A DNA stretch of 64,000 nt, from the NCBI GenBank assembly GCA_030849465.1, contig JARVLF010000006.1, positions 1,463,501 through 1,527,500 on the forward strand, in the 5' to 3' direction. This document shows positions 1 to 10,455 of the stretch, in pieces (position 1 is the first letter of the stretch; every line of letters begins with the position of its first letter). This stretch comes from Moesziomyces globuligerus. Lineage: Eukaryota > Basidiomycota > Ustilaginomycetes > Ustilaginales > Ustilaginaceae. Under the pieces are notes generated by a model. That model made no database searches and had not been told where the DNA came from. It saw only the letters and a program-made list of their open reading frames with translations. The position numbers and the translations under genes are program-made.

Positions 1-1
1 C

Positions 2-1108
2 CCCGACGTCGAGCTCGTCAAGCTCCTCGGTCAGAACGGCATCAACGCCATGCGCATGGGCCCCGGCAAGCACCTCCACGGTCGCAAGCTCTTTGCCGGC
101 ATCAAGGGCGAAGAGTTCGACTACTTCCACGAGCTCATCCTCACCCAGGAGCTCGTTCGCTGCGGTCAGCGCGGCTTCGGCGACGGCCTCAACGGCGGCA
201 TGGTCATCGGCCTGCCCCCGGTCATGAACTTTGGCTCCGACGAGCTCAAGAAGGAGGTCGTCGAGCCCGTCCTCGCCGGCGACAAGTTCATCTGCCTCGC
301 CATCTCCGAGGCCTTCGCCGGCTCCGACGTCATGGGCCTCCGCACCACCGCCACCCTCACCGACGACGGCGAACACTACATTGTCAACGGCACCAAAAAG
401 TGGATCACCAACGGCACCTTTGCCGACTACTTTTCCACCGCCGTCAAGACCGACCAGGGCTTTGCCATGATCTGCATCCCGCGCTCCTGCGGCAACATTG
501 AGACCAAGCAGATCAAGACGTCCTACTCCACCACCGCAGGCACCGCCTACGTCACCTTTGACAACGTCAAGGTGCCCAAGAAGTACCTCATCGGCGAGGA
601 CGGCATGGGCGTCTACTACATCCTCTCCAACTTCAACCACGAGCGCTGGGTCATGTGCTGCTCCACCATCCGCGCCGCCCGCGCCGTCTGCGAGGAGTGC
701 ATGCTCTGGATCCACCAGCGCAAGGTGTTTGGCAAGCCGCTCACCAGCCAGCCCGTCATCCGTCAGAAGCTCGCCCAGATGATCTCGCTCGTCGAGGCGG
801 CGCAGAACTGGCTCGAGAACATCACCTACCAGATGTGCAAGATGTCGTACGCACAGCAGTCCAAGTTCCTCGCAGGTCAGGTCGGTCTCCTCAAGTCGTG
901 GTCCACCCGCGTCTCGCACGAGGTCGCCGACGGCGCCGTCCAGATCTTTGGTGGCCGCGGACTCACAAAGACCGGCATGGGCAAGTTTGTCGAGATGTTC
1001 CACCGCACCTACAAGTTCGACGCCGTCCTCGGTGGTTCAGAGGAGGTCCTCGCCGATCTCGGCATCCGACAGGCACTCAGGATGATGCCCGAGAACGCCC
1101 GCCTCTAA
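2..1108 (+). CDS. acyl-CoA dehydrogenase, 3' part (5' end outside window)
   Basis: Flavin-dependent acyl-CoA dehydrogenase, which introduces a 2,3-double bond in an acyl-CoA during fatty-acid or branched-chain acid oxidation. The frame is open from base 2, before the first visible ATG at 50, so the N-terminus lies upstream of the window. About 368 residues are visible. They include the family blocks AISEAFAGSD and KKWITNG (FAD/substrate-binding middle domain) and a C-terminal helical domain with FGGRGLTKTGMG. Near the end, GGSEEVLADLGIRQA occupies the place where many family members have YEGT with the catalytic Glu; that Glu is not at the usual spot, as in a fungal subgroup that often carries an N-terminal cytochrome b5 domain. 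Whether this protein has a b5 domain cannot be seen here. The exact substrate is unknown. The family call is firm. Confidence 0.9.
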   Translation, partial: PDVELVKLLGQNGINAMRMGPGKHLHGRKLFAGIKGEEFDYFHELILTQELVRCGQRGFGDGLNGGMVIGLPPVMNFGSDELKKEVVEPVLAGDKFICLAISEAFAGSDVMGLRTTATLTDDGEHYIVNGTKKWITNGTFADYFSTAVKTDQGFAMICIPRSCGNIETKQIKTSYSTTAGTAYVTFDNVKVPKKYLIGEDGMGVYYILSNFNHERWVMCCSTIRAARAVCEECMLWIHQRKVFGKPLTSQPVIRQKLAQMISLVEAAQNWLENITYQMCKMSYAQQSKFLAGQVGLLKSWSTRVSHEVADGAVQIFGGRGLTKTGMGKFVEMFHRTYKFDAVLGGSEEVLADLGIRQALRMMPENARL

Positions 1109-1279
1109 CCAGAGCCCCCTCGGCGTATCTCAACCTCAATTCAGTCAGGTCCTTTGGTGGAATAACTTAAGCACTTTTGAAGCCCATCCTGACTTTCGCC
1201 TGCGACAGACTGACGCGATGCAATGTTTGGTAAGAATGACTGAATTGAAATGCTGTGAGAGGACGAAAGTGGATGGCGA

Positions 1280-3262
1280 TCAGCGGGTAGCCTTTGACTT
1301 TTTGAGCGACTTTTGCATGCGCTTCTGGTCCTCGGGATTATCCAACGAGACCATCGCGTCTGCATCCTCAGCCGCCGCATCGGCCTCGGTGGTGGCGTTC
1401 CTGTTGTTGCTGGGCGGGTTGACCTTGAGTTTGCAGAGGAAGAAGCCGTCGAGGTTGTGGACGTGCGGGAAGATGCGTCGGGCCATGGGCATGCGCTCGT
1501 CGAACTTGCTCCTGCCAAACGACTTGAAGCCATCGCGACCAAACTTGATGCCCGTATCGACGATCTTGACGTTGGAGCGCTTGCGAAGCGCATACTGCAC
1601 CACCTCCTCGTTCTCCTCGACCATCACCGAGCAGGTCGAGTAGACGACGTAGCCACCGCTGCTCGAGCGAGGGTTGACCGAGTCAATCGCACACAGCAGC
1701 AGCTGCTTCTGCAAATGCGTCAGCAGCGCAAAGTCGCGCTCCGACTTGTTGACCTTGACCGACTGGTCCTTGTGAATCACACCCGTGCCCGAGCAGGGCG
1801 AGTCGAGCAACACGCGGTCGAAGCCACCGATCACCTTGGGGAACTGGCGGCCGTCGTAGTTGCACACCACGACGTTCTTGCAGCCGAGGCGGTGGATGTT
1901 GGCGACGAGCGACTTGATGCGGTTCTTGTTCGAGTCGTTGGCAAACACGGTGCCCGTGTTCTGCATGAGCGCCGAGAGGTAGGTCGACTTGCCACCGGGC
2001 GCCGAGGCCATGTCTAGCACGCGCTCGTTGGGCTGCGGTGCCAGTGCAATGCAAGGGAGGAAACTCGACGCTGCCTGCAGCATGTAGTGCCCCGCCAGAT
2101 ACTCGGGCGTCGCACCGATCGGTACGCTCGACTCGAACACCTGCAGGCCCACCTTGCTCCACGCTCCGATCGGCTCGAGGTTGACGCCGCGGTTGATGAG
2201 TGCCTGTGCCAGATCGCGACGGCGCGTGCGCAGCGTGTTGGCACGGATCGTGACGGGTCGCGGCGTCTCGTTGGCCTCGAAGAACTCGATGGCCTCGGCG
2301 GGCGTGAAAAGGTTGAAGAGCTTCTCGGCCAAGAAGGCGTTGTAGCCGTAGTAGGTGCAGATATCGGCGAGCAGCTGCTCGACGTACTCGGAGCGCGATC
2401 GACCATCGAGGGCGAGCTTCTTGAAGTTGGAAAGCACGGTGACGATCTCCTGGATGCGCATGTGCACCAGCTGCAGGTCGGCGCCGCGCATCTTTTCCGC
2501 CTCGCGCTCCTCGAGCGTGGGCAGCATGAACTCGGCACCCTCTCCGTCCTCGTCAGCCTCCTCGTCGTCTTCGTCCTCGTCGACCTCTTCGTCGCTATCC
2601 AGCTCGACCTCCTCCTCCTCGCCATCCTCGCCTTGCTCTTCGCCGTCCTCGCCGAGGTCAAACTCGTCGCCGAGCTCGGCGTCGTCTTCGTCGTCGTCTT
2701 CTTCACCAGAAAGGGCGTGCTCGGCATCGCTGCCGTCCTGCTCGTCGTCGTCTTCGTCCGAGTCGAGCGAGAGGCCCTGGCTCTTGAGCAGCTCCTCGAG
2801 CCTCTCTGCCTCTGCGAGCGCCTTCTTCCTCTGTCGCTCTGTGAGCTTGCCGTTCTTTGGCAGGCCGAGTGCCTCGAATGGATCTTCCTCTGCCACCGCT
2901 TCCTCCTCCTCTTCGTCGTCTTCGTCCTCGTCTAGCTCCTCGTCATCCACCTCTACGAGCTCTTCATCGCCATCCAGCTCCTCGTCCTCGTCCTCCTCGT
3001 CCTCGTTTTCGCTTGGCGGCGAGGGTTGCTTGCGCTTGGGAGCCGGCTTTGTGGCAGACTTGGAGGTGGAAGGCTTGGCGGTTCTGGAAGCAGCGCTGCG
3101 GGCAGGGGCGGCAGAGCGGCTGGATGCTGAGGCGGTGGGGGCAGACTTCTGCTTCTTGGCAGGGAGCGGCGACTCCTGCGCCTTCCTCTTTCCTTTGTTG
3201 ACAGGGCGGTCCTCCTTCAGAGGCTGAGGAGGTGCCTGCTTGTTCTTGGATCTGCGGCCCAT
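1280..3262 (-). CDS. NOP2: 25S rRNA (cytosine-C5)-methyltransferase Nop2/NOL1 family
   Basis: SAM-dependent RNA m5C methyltransferase of the Nop2/NOL1 type, a nucleolar enzyme needed for 60S subunit assembly. The open frame runs upstream to a GTG at 3346, but the first ATG is at 3262, giving 660 residues that start MGRRSKNKQ. The first ~240 residues are basic and then strongly acidic, with Lys/Arg patches followed by long Asp/Glu runs, as in Nop2 N-termini. The SAM-binding loop DMASAPGGKST is near residue 420. The proline-cysteine motif DSPCSGTG is near 485 and the catalytic TCS motif (YSTCSV) near 543. The gene is divergent from the Pcs60-like gene across about 460 bp. No intron is needed. 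Confidence 0.93.
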   Translation of the reverse strand: MGRRSKNKQAPPQPLKEDRPVNKGKRKAQESPLPAKKQKSAPTASASSRSAAPARSAASRTAKPSTSKSATKPAPKRKQPSPPSENEDEEDEDEELDGDEELVEVDDEELDEDEDDEEEEEAVAEEDPFEALGLPKNGKLTERQRKKALAEAERLEELLKSQGLSLDSDEDDDEQDGSDAEHALSGEEDDDEDDAELGDEFDLGEDGEEQGEDGEEEEVELDSDEEVDEDEDDEEADEDGEGAEFMLPTLEEREAEKMRGADLQLVHMRIQEIVTVLSNFKKLALDGRSRSEYVEQLLADICTYYGYNAFLAEKLFNLFTPAEAIEFFEANETPRPVTIRANTLRTRRRDLAQALINRGVNLEPIGAWSKVGLQVFESSVPIGATPEYLAGHYMLQAASSFLPCIALAPQPNERVLDMASAPGGKSTYLSALMQNTGTVFANDSNKNRIKSLVANIHRLGCKNVVVCNYDGRQFPKVIGGFDRVLLDSPCSGTGVIHKDQSVKVNKSERDFALLTHLQKQLLLCAIDSVNPRSSSGGYVVYSTCSVMVEENEEVVQYALRKRSNVKIVDTGIKFGRDGFKSFGRSKFDERMPMARRIFPHVHNLDGFFLCKLKVNPPSNNRNATTEADAAAEDADAMVSLDNPEDQKRMQKSLKKSKATR

Positions 3263-3720
3263 CTTGCGTGCGGTTGTGAAGGGGTAAAGTGCGGCAGCGA
3301 TGGTGGTGAGAGAAGCAAAGTGACTTGAGCTATTCGCCAGCTCCACGTCGAAAGAAGCGCAAGAAGAAAACTTTGGGCGTTTGAGGGTGCAGCAGAGCCG
3401 TCTTGAGCTGCACCTGCATTTCTTGCTCCGTCGAGCCTTTTTTCCTGCAGCAAAAATTTCGAGACGTGAGCGTGGAGCTCGCCGGAGAAGTGTGGATACT
3501 CAAGATGTAACAAACATACACTTGGATCACCGATCTGACCGCCTCCGCAGACGTCACCTCTGGCTCAAGCCCGACGCCCAACGCACAGACACAGAGCACG
3601 ACCAAAATCGCACGCATCAGCGGAGTCACAGCCGTAAAGTATAGCCGAACATTTGTCCGATCGATCGATAGCCGGCGCTCGCCGAAGACCCCGCAAGGAA
3701 CAAGTGCTGCTCACGTATCC
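3263..3720. other. divergent intergenic region NOP2 / PCS60-like
   Basis: 458 bp between two start codons pointing away from each other. It should hold both promoters. No TATA-like box or repeat stood out, and the short open frames here lack coding character. Confidence 0.5.
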
Positions 3721-5349
3721 ATGGCGACCTCATTGCTCCCACCACCACCTGCTCCACGGAACAGAAGCATCGCAACCATGGCCAATCTCATGTCCGTCTT
3801 CGCCTCGCGTCAGGACTTTGACCGCTCGTCCACGGCCATCATCCTGCCTCAGTCGTCCCCAACGCCATTCACCTTTTCGTACCGCCGCCTGCACGAGCTA
3901 GTGCTCGACCTTCAGGCTCAGCTCGCCGCTTTCGACCTCGCGCCCGGCAGCGCCGTCAGCTCTTCGCTCGTCAACGGCATCGAGTTCACCCTCGCCTTCC
4001 TCGCCACGGGCGCACAGAGGCTCATCGCCGCTCCGCTCAACCCCAACTACTCGCAGTCCGAGGTCGAGTTCTACTTGCAGGACACCAAGTCGCAGCTCCT
4101 TCTCCTCCCCAAGGGCGCGCTTGCTGCCGGCCATCCCGCCATCGAAGCCGCCAAGAAGCTCGGCAATGTCCAGGTCGTCGAAATCGTCTTCGACCCCTCA
4201 GGCAACGGCAGCGTCTCGCTGCGCAAGGCTGATGGCTCCAACGTCGCGCCCAGCAAGCACGTCAACAGGCCCCGCGATGACGATGTCGCCCTCGTCCTTC
4301 ACACCAGCGGCACCACCGGTAGGCCCAAGGGTGTCCCGCTCACCCATGCCAATCTGCACACTACCATGCGCAACATCATCGGCACCTACAACCTCTCGCC
4401 CGCCGACCGTACCTACCTCGTCATGCCTCTCTTCCACGTCCACGGCCTCCTCTGCGGTCTGCTCGCCACGCTCCTGTCTGGCGGTAGTGCCGTCATCCCG
4501 CCCAAGTTCTCGGCGAGCGTCTTTTGGAACGAACTCGCAAGCGACAAGTGCAACTGGTACACGGCCGTCCCCACCATCCACCAGATGCTGCTCAACTCGC
4601 CCATCCCCAACCCGCTGCCCAAGCTGCGCTTCATCCGCTCGTGCTCCTCGGCTCTCTCGCCGTCGACCTTCCACGCAATCGAAAAGACCTTCCAGGCTCC
4701 CGTGCTCGAGGCGTATGCCATGACCGAGGCTTCGCACCAGATGACCTCCAACCCTCTCCCGCCTGCCAAGCGCAAGCCGGGTACCGTCGGTATCGGCCAC
4801 GGCGTCGAGATCCGCATCCTCGACGAGCAGGGCAACGAGGTGGCTCAGGGCTCGGTGGGTGAGGTGTGCGTGCGCGGCGCCAACGTCACCAAGGGCTATC
4901 TCAACAACCCCAAAGCGAACGAGGAGTCCTTTGTGCGCTCGGGCGCCAACGCGGGCTTCTTCCGCACCGGTGATCAAGGCCGCAAGGATGCCGATGGCGA
5001 CGTCGAGCTCGTCGGTCGCATCAAGGAGCTCATCAACCGCAGTGGCGAAAAGATCTCGCCCCTCGAAGTCGATGCAGCGCTCCTCGCCGTCGAAGGCGTC
5101 AAGGAGGCCGTCTCGTTTGCTATGCCCGACCAGCTCTACGGCGAAAAGGTCGGAGCCGTCGTCATCCTCCACAACAACTCGAAGCTCGACGAGCCCAAGA
5201 TCCAGAAGGCCATGCAGGGCAAGATCACCAAGTTCAAGATCCCAGAACGCATCTGGATCACCGACGCCATCCCCAAGACCGCCACTGGCAAGATCCAGCG
5301 CAAAAACGTCGCCGCCACTTTCCTCCGCAAGGACGGCGCAAAGCTCTAG
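3721..5349 (+). CDS. PCS60: peroxisomal acyl/oxalyl-CoA synthetase, Pcs60 type
   Basis: ATP-dependent adenylate-forming ligase that activates a carboxylic acid to its CoA thioester. It has 542 residues, close to yeast Pcs60 (543), whose family members act on oxalate. The AMP-binding P-loop LHTSGTTGRPKGVPLTH is at about residues 191-207. The FRTGDQG hinge region is near 413, and the C-terminal domain carries the lysine motif KTATGKIQRKN. The last three residues are AKL, an acceptable PTS1 signal, so peroxisomal import is predicted. The start at 3721 is the first ATG; MANLMSVF at 3778 is an alternative that matches the family N-terminus better. The oxalate assignment is inference from length and similarity; medium-chain acyl acids remain possible. 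Confidence 0.85.
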   Translation: MATSLLPPPPAPRNRSIATMANLMSVFASRQDFDRSSTAIILPQSSPTPFTFSYRRLHELVLDLQAQLAAFDLAPGSAVSSSLVNGIEFTLAFLATGAQRLIAAPLNPNYSQSEVEFYLQDTKSQLLLLPKGALAAGHPAIEAAKKLGNVQVVEIVFDPSGNGSVSLRKADGSNVAPSKHVNRPRDDDVALVLHTSGTTGRPKGVPLTHANLHTTMRNIIGTYNLSPADRTYLVMPLFHVHGLLCGLLATLLSGGSAVIPPKFSASVFWNELASDKCNWYTAVPTIHQMLLNSPIPNPLPKLRFIRSCSSALSPSTFHAIEKTFQAPVLEAYAMTEASHQMTSNPLPPAKRKPGTVGIGHGVEIRILDEQGNEVAQGSVGEVCVRGANVTKGYLNNPKANEESFVRSGANAGFFRTGDQGRKDADGDVELVGRIKELINRSGEKISPLEVDAALLAVEGVKEAVSFAMPDQLYGEKVGAVVILHNNSKLDEPKIQKAMQGKITKFKIPERIWITDAIPKTATGKIQRKNVAATFLRKDGAKL

Positions 5350-5438
5350 ACCCTTTCAAAGTCTCTTTCGAAATCACATCCTGTCTATCGCTGGCACTGC
5401 CGTTTGAAAATGCATGATTGCGAGTGAGTGCGCCCAGC

Positions 5439-8400
5439 TTACCACTGCGTGTCGAAGCGTTGGACGACGTTGACGGCGTCCTCGACGTCCTTCTGTGCAC
5501 GCTTGCGCTTGAAGAAGATGGGGCAGTCCTTGTTGGTGCACAGCACATCCTGAGCCAGACTGCCCTGGCAGCGCTGGCAGCACGTCCAGAGGCGGGCGAA
5601 TTCGACCTCGAGTGCCGAAGCGCGTGCGAGCTTCTCGTGGTACAGCTGGGCGACGCGCGGACGGCAGTTCTTGCACACGGGCGTGTTCTGCTCGCGCAGC
5701 GGCGTGCGGCAGCCCAAACACTGCACCGTCTTGACCGCGAACTTCATCAGCGCGCCGACGTTGGACGTCGCCACCTGCACCACGCGTGTATGCTCGCCGT
5801 TGAGCATCGTATTCGCCTTGGGCCCCATGATGGGCTCAAAGATACGCAGCAGCGGCTTGGCAAGCTGGTTCTCGAGGTAGTAGCGCGTGTCGATGGGGAT
5901 GTTGTGGTCCAGCACGTAGATCGGATCCTCGGATCGCTCGTACGCCGCCGCACCCTTGGCCGCCTTGACGATGACGTACGCCACACGGTCACCGAGCGCG
6001 GGCGCCGAGCCCGCATCGCGCTTGCGCATGCGCTCGGCCAGCTCCACGTGCGCCTGCTTGCCCGCATAGTCCGTCTTGGCCAGCGCCTTGGTGATGACCA
6101 GCTGCGACATATCCACCTTGTTCTGCAGCAGGTCCGAGATGATGTTCTTGGCATACTCCTCGGCGCCCTTGACGTCGCGGTCGATGAGCATCCTGCGCAG
6201 GCACGTGTCGATCACCGTCTGCACCAGCCGGCAGTTGTCACGTCGCACCGTCTCGATGCCCTTGGTGTCCATCTTGTCGTACTTCTCTGGCCGTGTCCAG
6301 TAGAGTCCGGCGTAGCGTTTCTTGCTGATCAGCAGGTAGGGGAAGTAGACCTTCTCGAACTCGAGCTTGATCGGATCGACAAATGTCTTGGAGACCAGCG
6401 CTGCGGCCTCGGCTCCCAGCTCCATCGCCTTGGCGAGGTCCGGCACGCCAAACTTGATCATGACCGAGTCCGTGTCACCGTAGACGACCTCGGCGTCGTG
6501 CTCGTATCCGTTGGCGATGGTGTAGTGGCGCTCGACGTACGATTTGGTCTGCTCGATCATCTGTCGTCCGTACGCCGTGGTGCTCATCGAGATCTCGAGA
6601 CACGGCAGTTTGCCGATCGTTGCACCTGTGAAACCGTAGACCGAGTTGGCGCTGATCTTGAGCGCCAGCTGACGACCGTCGAGCACGGCGCGCTTGAAGG
6701 GATCGGTCTCCTTCTTGAGATCCGCCTTGGCGCGCTTTCGGGCCGCGAGGAGGTTCTCAAGCACCGTGGGCAGCAGCCCCTTGCGCAACTTCTTGGTCGC
6801 AAAGCAGTTGTTGTTGGGCGTGATCACGTAGTCCTCGTCCTGTTTGAGGTCGAGCCGCTCGATGGTCTTCTTGTCGAGCAATGTCGTGTAGCACAGGTTG
6901 TGGGCCATCATGACCGAGGGATACAGGGAGGCGAAATCGAGCGTCGCGATGGGTCGGTCGTAGTAGCCCGCCTTGGGTTCGAGCACCGTGGCACCTTCGT
7001 ATTGGTCTTCGGTACCTTCGCCCTTGTACGCCGGCACGAGGTAGTTGTCCTCGTTGGCCTTGCGGAAGAGCTGGGAGACCACCTTGATCTGCTGTCCGCG
7101 TGAGAGGAGATAGTTGAAGGGAACACCCGTCACTCTGGCCATCTCGATGTAGTTGATGAAGCACATGAGCTTGTCCATCAGACGCTGCGGCAGGTAGGCA
7201 TCCTTGAGACAGTAGACGGCCAGTCGGCGACGCGATTCGGGGCCAGCGTTTTGGAGCTCGGTGATGAGCGAGTGGTGCACGTCCTCCTTCTGCTCGCCGA
7301 GGAATTCGAACGAGACCGAGTTGAGCGAGTAGGATCGTAGCTTGTAGTCGCGCTGCATGACCTGGAGCATGTCGAGCTGCAGACGTCCCTGTAGCTCGGT
7401 GTTTTTGGAGTCGCGCGTGCCGTAGGCCTTGGATGAGAAATGCGTCTCCTTGGCTTCGGTGCGGACGCCGCGTTCGCGGCCGAGGTAGGCGAATTTGGTG
7501 GACTTGAGCGCCTTGGCTCGGTCGAGCAGGTATGGAAAGTCGAAGTTGGCGATGTTGTAACCGATGACGACGTCGGGATCGACCTCCTGGACGAATTTGG
7601 TCCAGGCTTCGAGCATGTCGACCTCGTGGTTGAAGGAGAGGACCTGGCTGCCGACGATATGGGAGCACGTATTGAGCGTAAAGACGTTCTTGACAAAGGG
7701 CGTGGACTCGCCTTGACGGGTGACCATGTTGGCGATCTGGATGACGGGGTCGACGGAAGGCTCGGGGAAGATGCCTTTGCGGCCGGCACACTCGATATCG
7801 AAGCTGAGAATGCGCAGCGGGGCCACCTTGGACCACTCGCCGTCTGGTGCGTGCGAGGCGATGGCATCACAGCTGCAATCCAGCTCGATCTGGCAGAGAG
7901 AGATTCTTTGACTCTCAGGGCGGAGCTTGTAGTTGGCGGCTTGAACACTGATCCAGTTCATTCCGACGATCTTGAGGTCGATCATGAAGCGCAGCGTGTA
8001 GGCGATGTTCTCGTAGGTGAGGCAGGCATCGCCGGGCGTGAAGAGGTCGCGGAAGCCGACCTCGCCGCGTTCGAAGGAGCCACGGATGCGAGGCAGGCTG
8101 CGCAGGTCGGAGATGGTAAGCTTGATGAAGGCGACGTTCTCCTGGCCGGCGTAACCCATGAGGCTCTTCTTGCTGACGATCTCGGCCTTGTGAACGGCAC
8201 GTGCGCCAAAGAGGACGTTGAGGTGGTTGGTGAAGTCATTGCAGGTGTTTGCAGTGAATCCGCGCGGAGCATGTATGTAAAAGTAAGGGAGGAAGCCGTG
8301 AACATGTGCGCACACTGAGAAGCCCTCGGCGGTGACGCCGTACATGCGAATGGCGGGAGGCTGGCCGACGGCCTGGTGCTCTTCGATGTCAATCTGCTGG

Positions 8401-8612
8401 AAGGTGATGACATCGTTGTCGACGTCGAGGGGCTCTAGGTAAGGACGCGGCCAGAGCGCCTGGTCGTCGACCTCCTGATTGGAGTCGGCCTCCTCCTTGA
8501 GCTTCTTGAGTGTGTCGGTGAAGGCGGATGTGTGGTGCTCTTCAATCTTGCGCTTGCTGGACGACGGCCCAGCCGCGGGCTGAGTGAGCGTTTGTGTGGA
8601 GACGGGAGCCAT
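5439..8612 (-). CDS. POL3: DNA polymerase delta catalytic subunit
   Basis: Family B replicative polymerase that synthesises the lagging strand with PCNA and proofreads its product. It has 1057 residues from the ATG at 8612; the frame extends further upstream only to a GTG. The N-terminus holds a basic KRK patch. The 3'-5' exonuclease motifs are all intact: FDIE near 271-274 (Exo I), GYNIANFDFPYL near 351-362 (Exo II) and YCLKDAYL near 467 (Exo III). Polymerase motif A, DFASLYPSVM, lies at 559-568. Motif B (LKISANSVYG) is at 651-660 and motif C (YGDTDSV) at 711-717. The C-terminus carries the zinc-binding CysA (965-983) and the Fe-S-binding CysB (about 1011-1030). It looks fully functional, with no introns. 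Confidence 0.97.
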   Translation of the reverse strand: MAPVSTQTLTQPAAGPSSSKRKIEEHHTSAFTDTLKKLKEEADSNQEVDDQALWPRPYLEPLDVDNDVITFQQIDIEEHQAVGQPPAIRMYGVTAEGFSVCAHVHGFLPYFYIHAPRGFTANTCNDFTNHLNVLFGARAVHKAEIVSKKSLMGYAGQENVAFIKLTISDLRSLPRIRGSFERGEVGFRDLFTPGDACLTYENIAYTLRFMIDLKIVGMNWISVQAANYKLRPESQRISLCQIELDCSCDAIASHAPDGEWSKVAPLRILSFDIECAGRKGIFPEPSVDPVIQIANMVTRQGESTPFVKNVFTLNTCSHIVGSQVLSFNHEVDMLEAWTKFVQEVDPDVVIGYNIANFDFPYLLDRAKALKSTKFAYLGRERGVRTEAKETHFSSKAYGTRDSKNTELQGRLQLDMLQVMQRDYKLRSYSLNSVSFEFLGEQKEDVHHSLITELQNAGPESRRRLAVYCLKDAYLPQRLMDKLMCFINYIEMARVTGVPFNYLLSRGQQIKVVSQLFRKANEDNYLVPAYKGEGTEDQYEGATVLEPKAGYYDRPIATLDFASLYPSVMMAHNLCYTTLLDKKTIERLDLKQDEDYVITPNNNCFATKKLRKGLLPTVLENLLAARKRAKADLKKETDPFKRAVLDGRQLALKISANSVYGFTGATIGKLPCLEISMSTTAYGRQMIEQTKSYVERHYTIANGYEHDAEVVYGDTDSVMIKFGVPDLAKAMELGAEAAALVSKTFVDPIKLEFEKVYFPYLLISKKRYAGLYWTRPEKYDKMDTKGIETVRRDNCRLVQTVIDTCLRRMLIDRDVKGAEEYAKNIISDLLQNKVDMSQLVITKALAKTDYAGKQAHVELAERMRKRDAGSAPALGDRVAYVIVKAAKGAAAYERSEDPIYVLDHNIPIDTRYYLENQLAKPLLRIFEPIMGPKANTMLNGEHTRVVQVATSNVGALMKFAVKTVQCLGCRTPLREQNTPVCKNCRPRVAQLYHEKLARASALEVEFARLWTCCQRCQGSLAQDVLCTNKDCPIFFKRKRAQKDVEDAVNVVQRFDTQW

Positions 8613-10455
8613 TGTGGGAACGCCGCTTCGACTGCTGGTCAAGCCGCAAAGTTGATCGGCAAGCTGCCGATGGATCACCGACTAGATGGCGAGACCGGAT
8701 GAAACGGTGAGGCCGCGCGGGCGGGAAAGCCGATGGAGAGCGCGTTCGCTGCTTCGAAGACGCTGTGAATAGCAAGCCCGGTAGAGGTGGGAACAGAGCG
8801 CTCAGTGGTCAAGATTCTCGATGATGTCGATGTGGTGATGTGCAAGTTGCTGATTATGAGCACTCGACGTCTGCGAGGCGGTCGCTGTCCAGAGCTGGCC
8901 AGGGTCTTGGTTCGGCGCAGCAACACCTCTGTGCGCAGCTCGAGCAGGCTCAGCCCGAGACTCGCAAATTCCAAGGCAGCGCGGCGTCACCACTCTGCGC
9001 GACGCGTGAGGAGGCTCGCGCAGAGCGCGAAGAGACCAACACCCGAGCCAGTCGAAAAATGCCCGACGTGTCAGATCGCGCTTATGACGAAAAAGGCGAG
9101 CGATTTCGCCGCACGAATTCGACGGTCAAGCCCGCCCCTTTGATGCGCAGCTGACAGCTCGTCCGTCGAGTTTCGCCGCAAGACCAATCCGAGCATGGTG
9201 GTCCGCGCTGCCTGAGCCTGGTCTTGTGGCATGGTAGCTGACTAGCGCTTCACGCAGGAAGAGGAACCTGAAGCACGCTTGTCAGCAGATGCTCATGGAG
9301 CGCTACCTCCACACGCCGGGCGACGGAAGCTGTGCGTGATGGCTGCAGGTTGCCAAGCGAGGTCGTCATGGTCGAGCCGTGCTGCTGCGCCCTACATAGT
9401 CAGCTCCAAATGTGACGCTTCGAAGTGCGCCCGCACAGTACAATGTGTCGATGAGACTTGCCGAGCTGACCGATCTGCAGAGTGGCTATTGTCCCGCCGC
9501 GAGGGGGCCAGAGTGCGTCTGCCGCGTGCGCTGCCGCATTCGCCACCCCTTTGTTCGCATCACACTACCGACTGCGGGCGACGGTTTCGGGGTCTTTTGC
9601 GGATCCACACTTTGAATGGCAGCTCATGCACGACGTGCATCGGCACCCTTCCATCTGCATGCGGCTCGTTGAGCCTGAAAAGTCCGCATCGCTACCATCA
9701 AAGGGCTGGTCGGCTCCCGTGCACGACGCAACATGCTTCACCGCACCATTGTCATGGTCGCAAGAAGCACGTTGCGAGGTCCATGCGTCTTCGACCGATC
9801 CTTTGATGGCCCTTGGTGCCATGACAGCTCCCCATTTTGCACCACTTGCTCTCCGACCACCATCTGCGCTGGCTGGCCCACTCGCTCCGGTCATCTACGG
9901 GCTCACAGCGGGACTCTCTTTGCGTCCTACTTGCGGCGCGTGGGGCACAGCAGCAGAGGGTTGATCGGATCTGCACCAAAGACCCACCAGCTCATCTGCC
10001 ATCGCCTCGATCAAGGCCAACATGCTCGGCGCGTGCAGCTGGCCGAAGTTTATTTGACGCTCCTCGTCACATGCTGTGCCGCGCCTTGGAGGATCGCTCC
10101 GCGTCGCTCGTTTGATTTTTCGCCTTGCGGCCCACGCCCAGACAACCTCATTCGGAGACCTCGAGACATCACAACGCCTCGATTCATCCGCTTCTCCAAC
10201 AAGCGTCTCGCGGGCAACAGAGTGCGGACGCACCAAAGAGCGGCAGCTCCTGATCCCGCTTGGCTCGAGTCCAGCCTGACTCGAGAACCGGCCGTCTGGG
10301 CTTCGCCCGAACAGCAGCCCTCACCTTAAATCGCTCGAGCTTTCAGACTCTTGGGGGGGCCCTGGCTTGTGAAGGTCCACCTCCACCCTTCACACTCGCT
10401 ACCTTCGAGCACCTCCTCCCATCCACTCTTTTCGATCTCAACCAAGGCATGCTCC
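8613..10455. other. long intergenic region between POL3 and HMG-box gene
   Basis: 1.84 kb between two divergently oriented starts. Several open frames of up to about 175 codons exist, but their composition is not coding-like and none shows a known motif. I read it as the POL3 promoter plus a long upstream or 5' leader region of the regulator at 10456. No RNA gene or repeat was seen. Confidence 0.45.

Noticed and set aside
4198..5172. 324-codon - strand frame opposite the Pcs60-like gene
   Set aside because: Antisense shadow; the sense protein carries all family motifs.
5418..7103. 561-codon open frame on the + strand
   Set aside because: Lies fully antisense to POL3; long antisense frames arise from the strong third-position GC bias. 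No motif, Arg/Val/Leu-rich composition.
9279..9806. 175-codon frame between POL3 and the HMG gene
   Set aside because: Low-quality composition, overlapping frames of similar length, no motif.
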